NCBI GenBank assembly: GCA_026994225.1
Contig: JALWRI010000131.1
Location: 1 to 34,331 of the forward strand
Reading direction: 5' to 3'
Origin: Gammaproteobacteria bacterium
GTDB taxonomy: Bacteria; Pseudomonadota; Gammaproteobacteria; GRL18
DNA length: 34,331 nucleotides
Within the stretch, counting starts at the first letter, position 1. Each line of letters begins with the position of its first letter. The position numbers and the translations under genes are program-made. Positions 33,322 to 34,331 of this stretch are shown one piece after another. The notes under the pieces were generated by a model. That model saw nothing but the letters and a program-made list of their open reading frames with translations. It was not told the DNA's origin and made no database searches.

Positions 33322-34113
33322 ATGCCTCAGGACTATGCAAAGAAAACCCCTCATCGTGGTAATAAAAAAAAAAAAAAAAACACTTCCAAAAAGGTATTTC
33401 CTCCCCTTCCTGGTTGGGGGGGAATATTAATTGGACTAGCTTTAGGTTTATTAACAACCGTTATGGTCTATTTTAAACCTAACACTATTGCCCATTTGGC
33501 TGATAAATATGATTTACCTTTACCAACACCTATCACATCCATAGCGAGTATAGATAACATAAAGACCTTATCAGCAACGTCAAGCAATGATAGCGCAGCA
33601 CAAGCTACTAATGATATAAAAATAAAAACCACCCAAGTACCGCCACCTCAAGCACCACAATTTAAGTTTTATACTTTATTACCCGAGCAACAAATTACTG
33701 TTCCAGGCAATACCCCCCCGCTTGTTCCAAAAAAAGCACTCTCTATCCTTCCTGCAACAAGCAGTAATAAAAATAAAACAGAAGTTCCCCCATCTAATAC
33801 CGTGATAGCCACACAAAAAAACATGCCATCCACACAGAGAGTTAACCCTCCCGCTATAAAAAAATCCCCTCCTCATAGTCATCACTATGTATTGCAAGCG
33901 GGTGCTTTTTCTAATAAAAAAAATGCCGAAAAATTACGAGGTATACTCGCATTAGAACATGCACTCTCTTCATTTATCCATTATAAACGTAGTACAACAG
34001 GAAAAATCACTTACCAAGTACGTATTGGTCCTTATCAGGGATTATCTAACGCTACTCATATCAAACAACAATTAGAAAAAAAAGGCATAAATATCAATAT
34101 GATACGTCAATAG
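33322..34113 (+). CDS. ftsN: FtsN-like SPOR domain cell division protein
   Basis: A 263-residue bitopic protein. A basic cytoplasmic N-terminus (KKTPHRGNKKKKKN) is followed by one membrane helix (about 33-50), a long Pro/Ser/Thr/Ala-rich periplasmic linker and a C-terminal SPOR domain (about 188-262: HYVLQAGAFSNKKNAEKLRG, YQVRIGPYQGLSNA). This is the FtsN plan; SPOR binds denuded glycan at the septum. argS followed by ftsN is a common gammaproteobacterial arrangement. TAAGGATTTT precedes the ATG. An uninterrupted run of 17 A encodes the lysine cluster, so small length changes would break the frame near its start. Confidence 0.83.
   Translation: MPQDYAKKTPHRGNKKKKKNTSKKVFPPLPGWGGILIGLALGLLTTVMVYFKPNTIAHLADKYDLPLPTPITSIASIDNIKTLSATSSNDSAAQATNDIKIKTTQVPPPQAPQFKFYTLLPEQQITVPGNTPPLVPKKALSILPATSSNKNKTEVPPSNTVIATQKNMPSTQRVNPPAIKKSPPHSHHYVLQAGAFSNKKNAEKLRGILALEHALSSFIHYKRSTTGKITYQVRIGPYQGLSNATHIKQQLEKKGININMIRQ
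33364..33380 (+). repeat. 17-base poly-A tract inside the ftsN-like gene
   Basis: Seventeen consecutive A, encoding Lys15-Lys19 and two bases of Asn20. At this length the reading frame as given is intact. It is long enough for polymerase slippage in replication and transcription. Sequencing or assembly error in the run length cannot be excluded. Confidence 0.9.
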
Positions 34114-34160
34114 CCTAGATTGTTATCGGGCTAAAAATTATTGCGCTTAAAATAAATACA

Positions 34161-34199
34161 GTAAAGTTTATTGACTAATAAATAAACTTTACATATAAT
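34161..34199 (+). promoter_or_regulatory. Strong sigma-70 promoter overlapped by a 12-bp inverted repeat
   Basis: TTGACT (34171-34176), exactly 17 bases, then consensus TATAAT (34194-34199). A perfect 12-bp inverted repeat, GTAAAGTTTATT / AATAAACTTTAC (34161-34172, 34181-34192, 8-base centre), covers the -35 box and spacer. No T tract follows on the plus strand, so it looks like an operator under which a repressor would block the promoter, rather than a terminator of ftsN. It drives the truncated gene that starts at 34250. Confidence 0.72.
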
Positions 34200-34249
34200 A
34201 AATTAACTAATACAAACACACCGATTTACTACAAGAAAAGGATAAACCC

Positions 34250-34331
34250 ATGTCGATAGATAGCATCAAATCAAAAGAAGACATATTAAAAGCATTCCAA
34301 CCTTTATTTACAGCATATCAACAAGCAAAAG
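34250..34331 (+). CDS. Start of an unidentified gene, cut by the window end
   Basis: The first 27 codons of an open frame: MSIDSIKSKEDILKAFQPLF and on, helical, with no signal peptide. AAAAGGATAAACCC precedes the ATG. A near-consensus promoter in a dyad lies about 50 bases upstream, so it is probably a well-expressed, regulated cytoplasmic protein. Too little is present to name it; it does not look like HslV, which often follows ftsN. Confidence 0.6.
   Translation, partial: MSIDSIKSKEDILKAFQPLFTAYQQAK

Overview
This AT-rich window is a chromosomal segment of a gammaproteobacterium. RsmJ, IspB, ArgS, TopA, FolX, YrfG and the minor-pilin operon all look gammaproteobacterial. Two tandem genes for exported Gly/Asn/Tyr/Trp-rich proteins resemble the sulfur globule envelope proteins of sulfur-storing bacteria. 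I therefore infer a sulfur oxidiser that stores sulfur globules, perhaps from the Thiotrichales/Beggiatoaceae or a relative; the lineage is a guess from gene content and composition.

Region 1 (about 39-6623, minus strand) is a complete type IVa minor-pilin operon in the Pseudomonas order: fimU, pilV, pilW, pilX, pilY1, pilE. It ends in a TapY2-like small protein, and an intrinsic terminator-like hairpin lies between pilY1 and pilE. Region 2 (6713-12335, minus strand) runs ispB, a stand-alone FimV N-terminal domain, rsmJ, a TAP-type lipoprotein hydrolase, natA and natB, closely spaced and partly overlapping. Region 3 (12383-13712) holds an ORF-less IS200/IS605-like element with several predicted hairpins, followed by the two sulfur globule genes, each with its own strong terminator. 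Region 4 is folX (minus), divergent from a phosphohexomutase gene that leads into topA, ispG, a small periplasmic cysteine protein and a 952-residue Hsp70/actin-fold protein of unknown role.

Region 5 (23183-26715, minus strand) is a small MSHA-like pilus module. It encodes a large cysteine-rich pseudopilin, an MshI/PilM-like protein, a PilN-like protein and an MshJ/PilO-like protein, without the secretin, ATPase or inner-membrane platform genes. Region 6 contains ung, convergent with an RpfC-like hybrid histidine kinase. Divergent from the kinase is a secreted protein built on a Gly-Tyr four-residue period, and its promoter region has a perfect 11-bp tandem repeat. The window closes with a YkgJ-type Cys-cluster protein, the nucleotidase yrfG, argS and a ftsN-like SPOR gene with a 17-A tract near its start. 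A very strong promoter set inside a 12-bp inverted repeat then leads into a gene cut off by the window end.

The candidates for something new are the IS605/omega-RNA-like element beside the sulfur globule genes, the Hsp70-like protein, the MSHA-like mini-cluster with its cysteine-rich pseudopilin, the Gly-Tyr repeat protein with its operator-like repeat, and the poly-A tract in ftsN. All functions here are assigned by reading motifs, without database searches.
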